Part shown: one piece after another, positions 11,319 through 12,014 of the stretch | Layout of the letters: each line of letters opens with the position of its first letter | Position numbering within the stretch: position 1 is the stretch's first letter | Assembly: GCA_022360075.1 (NCBI GenBank) | Contig: JAKSDN010000440.1 | Location: forward strand, 1-12,014 | Origin: Kiloniellales bacterium | Lineage (GTDB): Bacteria; Pseudomonadota; Alphaproteobacteria; Kiloniellales; JAKSDN01 | Reading direction: 5' to 3' | Length of the DNA stretch: 12,014 bases | Program-made: the position numbers and the translations under genes | Notes under the pieces: generated by a model | The model's database searches: none | What the model saw: the letters and a program-made list of their open reading frames with translations, nothing else | What the model was told of the DNA's origin: nothing

Positions 11319-12014
11319 ATGCGGTGGTCGAAGAGCATCAACATCGTCGGCGCCCATGCCGAGGGCGAAGTCGGGCGCGTGGTCACCGGCGGTGTCCTCG
11401 ACATCGCCGGCGAAACGATGGTCGAGAAGCTGCGCCATCTGGAGCAGGTCGACGACACGCTGTTGAGGCTCACCCTGTTCGAGCCGCGGGGCTGCGCGCA
11501 GATGTCGGTGAACCTGCTGTTGCCGCCCACGAGACCCGAGGCGCATGCGGCCTTCATTCCGCTGCAGCCGGACGGGCCCCACGCCATGTCGGGCTCGAAC
11601 GCGATGTGCGTGGTCACGGTCCTGCTCGAGACGGGCATGCTTCCCATGACCGAGCCCGAGACCATCGTCGTGTTGGATACCGCGGCGGGCCTGGTCACCG
11701 CGACGGCGGCCTGTCGTGACGGGAAGTGCGAGCGGGTGACGCTCGACTTCGTTCCGAGCTTCGTCGAGCATTTCGATCACCCTCTGGAACTCCAGGGCGA
11801 GGGCACGCTCAAAGTCGACGTGGCGTTCGGCGGCTGTTACTTCGCCTTCGTCGACGCTGCTGCTCTCGGCTTTGCGATCAAGCCGGAGGAGGCGCGCGAT
11901 CTGGTCGCGATGGGGACCAAGATTCGCGAGGCCGCCCGTGAGCAGATTCACGTGCGCCATCCGCTCGTTGAAGGCTTCGACCAGGTCGAATACGCGCTGT
12001 TCTGCGCCCGCGAA
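11319..12014 (+). CDS. Proline racemase / hydroxyproline epimerase family enzyme, N-terminal part; runs off right edge
   Basis: 232 residues are visible, open to the window end. Start ATG 11319 is preceded by GGGGGAGG at 11305-11312, six bases upstream. The family hallmarks are NIVGAHAEGEVGRVVTGGV at the N-terminus, RGCAQMSVNLLLPP, the first catalytic loop HAMSGSNAMCVVTVLLETGMLP, and FGGCYFAFVDA. The first catalytic base, Cys in classical proline racemase (MCGHG), is S91 here, with GSN in place of GHG. The second catalytic loop is beyond the edge. Members with other residue pairs include 4-hydroxyproline 2-epimerases and trans-3-hydroxyproline dehydratases, so simple proline racemase activity is unlikely. 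The enzyme acts in the cytosol in imino-acid catabolism, probably under the divergent GlxA/AraC regulator. Confidence 0.9.
   Translation, partial: MRWSKSINIVGAHAEGEVGRVVTGGVLDIAGETMVEKLRHLEQVDDTLLRLTLFEPRGCAQMSVNLLLPPTRPEAHAAFIPLQPDGPHAMSGSNAMCVVTVLLETGMLPMTEPETIVVLDTAAGLVTATAACRDGKCERVTLDFVPSFVEHFDHPLELQGEGTLKVDVAFGGCYFAFVDAAALGFAIKPEEARDLVAMGTKIREAAREQIHVRHPLVEGFDQVEYALFCARE

Noticed and set aside
11183..11698. Longer N-terminus for the GlxA/AraC regulator
   Set aside because: The extension is antisense to the proline-racemase-family gene and would bury the promoter region; ATG 11182 gives normal family length.
10874..11719. Plus-strand open frame across regulator and racemase genes
   Set aside because: It crosses the divergent promoter, and both underlying genes are clear in other frames.

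Overview
The window looks like chromosomal DNA of a high-GC alphaproteobacterium, probably in the Rhodospirillales or a neighbouring order. This is an inference from GC-rich codon use, a FixL-type heme PAS sequence, many PAS/GGDEF/EAL signalling proteins, and a GlxA-type AraC regulator beside a proline-racemase-family gene. No rRNA, tRNA, CRISPR array, transposase gene or sigma-factor gene was seen.

Layout. (1) 1-1064, minus strand: the N-terminal part of a membrane sensor (TM, periplasmic domain, TM, start of a PAS), running off the left edge. (2) 1394-2437, plus: a LOV-like PAS, degenerate-receiver, LuxR-HTH regulator, divergent from the sensor. (3) 2546-2681: a small non-coding element of about 136 bp with 9-bp terminal inverted repeats and two internal hairpins. 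(4) 2676-3417, minus: a MarR regulator and an overlapping small unknown ORF. A cysteine-synthase-family PLP enzyme (3517-4443) is divergent from them, and a striking tandem palindrome lies between. (5) 4792-9475, plus: a six-gene signalling operon. (6) 9517-10005, minus: a periplasmic diheme cytochrome c built from a duplicated module. (7) 10139-11182, minus: a GlxA/AraC regulator. (8) 11319 to the right edge, plus: a proline racemase/hydroxyproline-epimerase family enzyme, divergent from the regulator.

The centrepiece is the operon at 4792-9475. It encodes an RsbR-like protein (PAS-STAS), RsbS (STAS), RsbT (switch kinase), a second RsbT-like kinase, an RsbX-like PP2C phosphatase, and a large protein with an RsbU-type N-terminal domain followed by PAS, GGDEF and EAL. 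This is a complete stressosome cassette in which the usual RsbU phosphatase (leading to a sigma factor) is replaced by a c-di-GMP enzyme. The RsbR sensor domain matches the FixL heme PAS, with the heme-ligand His (H81) and the FixL signalling Arg (R101) exactly 20 residues apart, as in FixL. The simplest model is an oxygen- or NO-sensing stressosome. RsbT would be released from it after phosphorylating the RsbS and RsbR STAS domains, would bind the RsbU-like domain of the output protein, and would thereby change c-di-GMP levels. RsbX would reset the complex. The last three genes overlap as ATGA or lie 26 bp apart, and rsbT begins inside rsbS, which argues for one co-translated unit.
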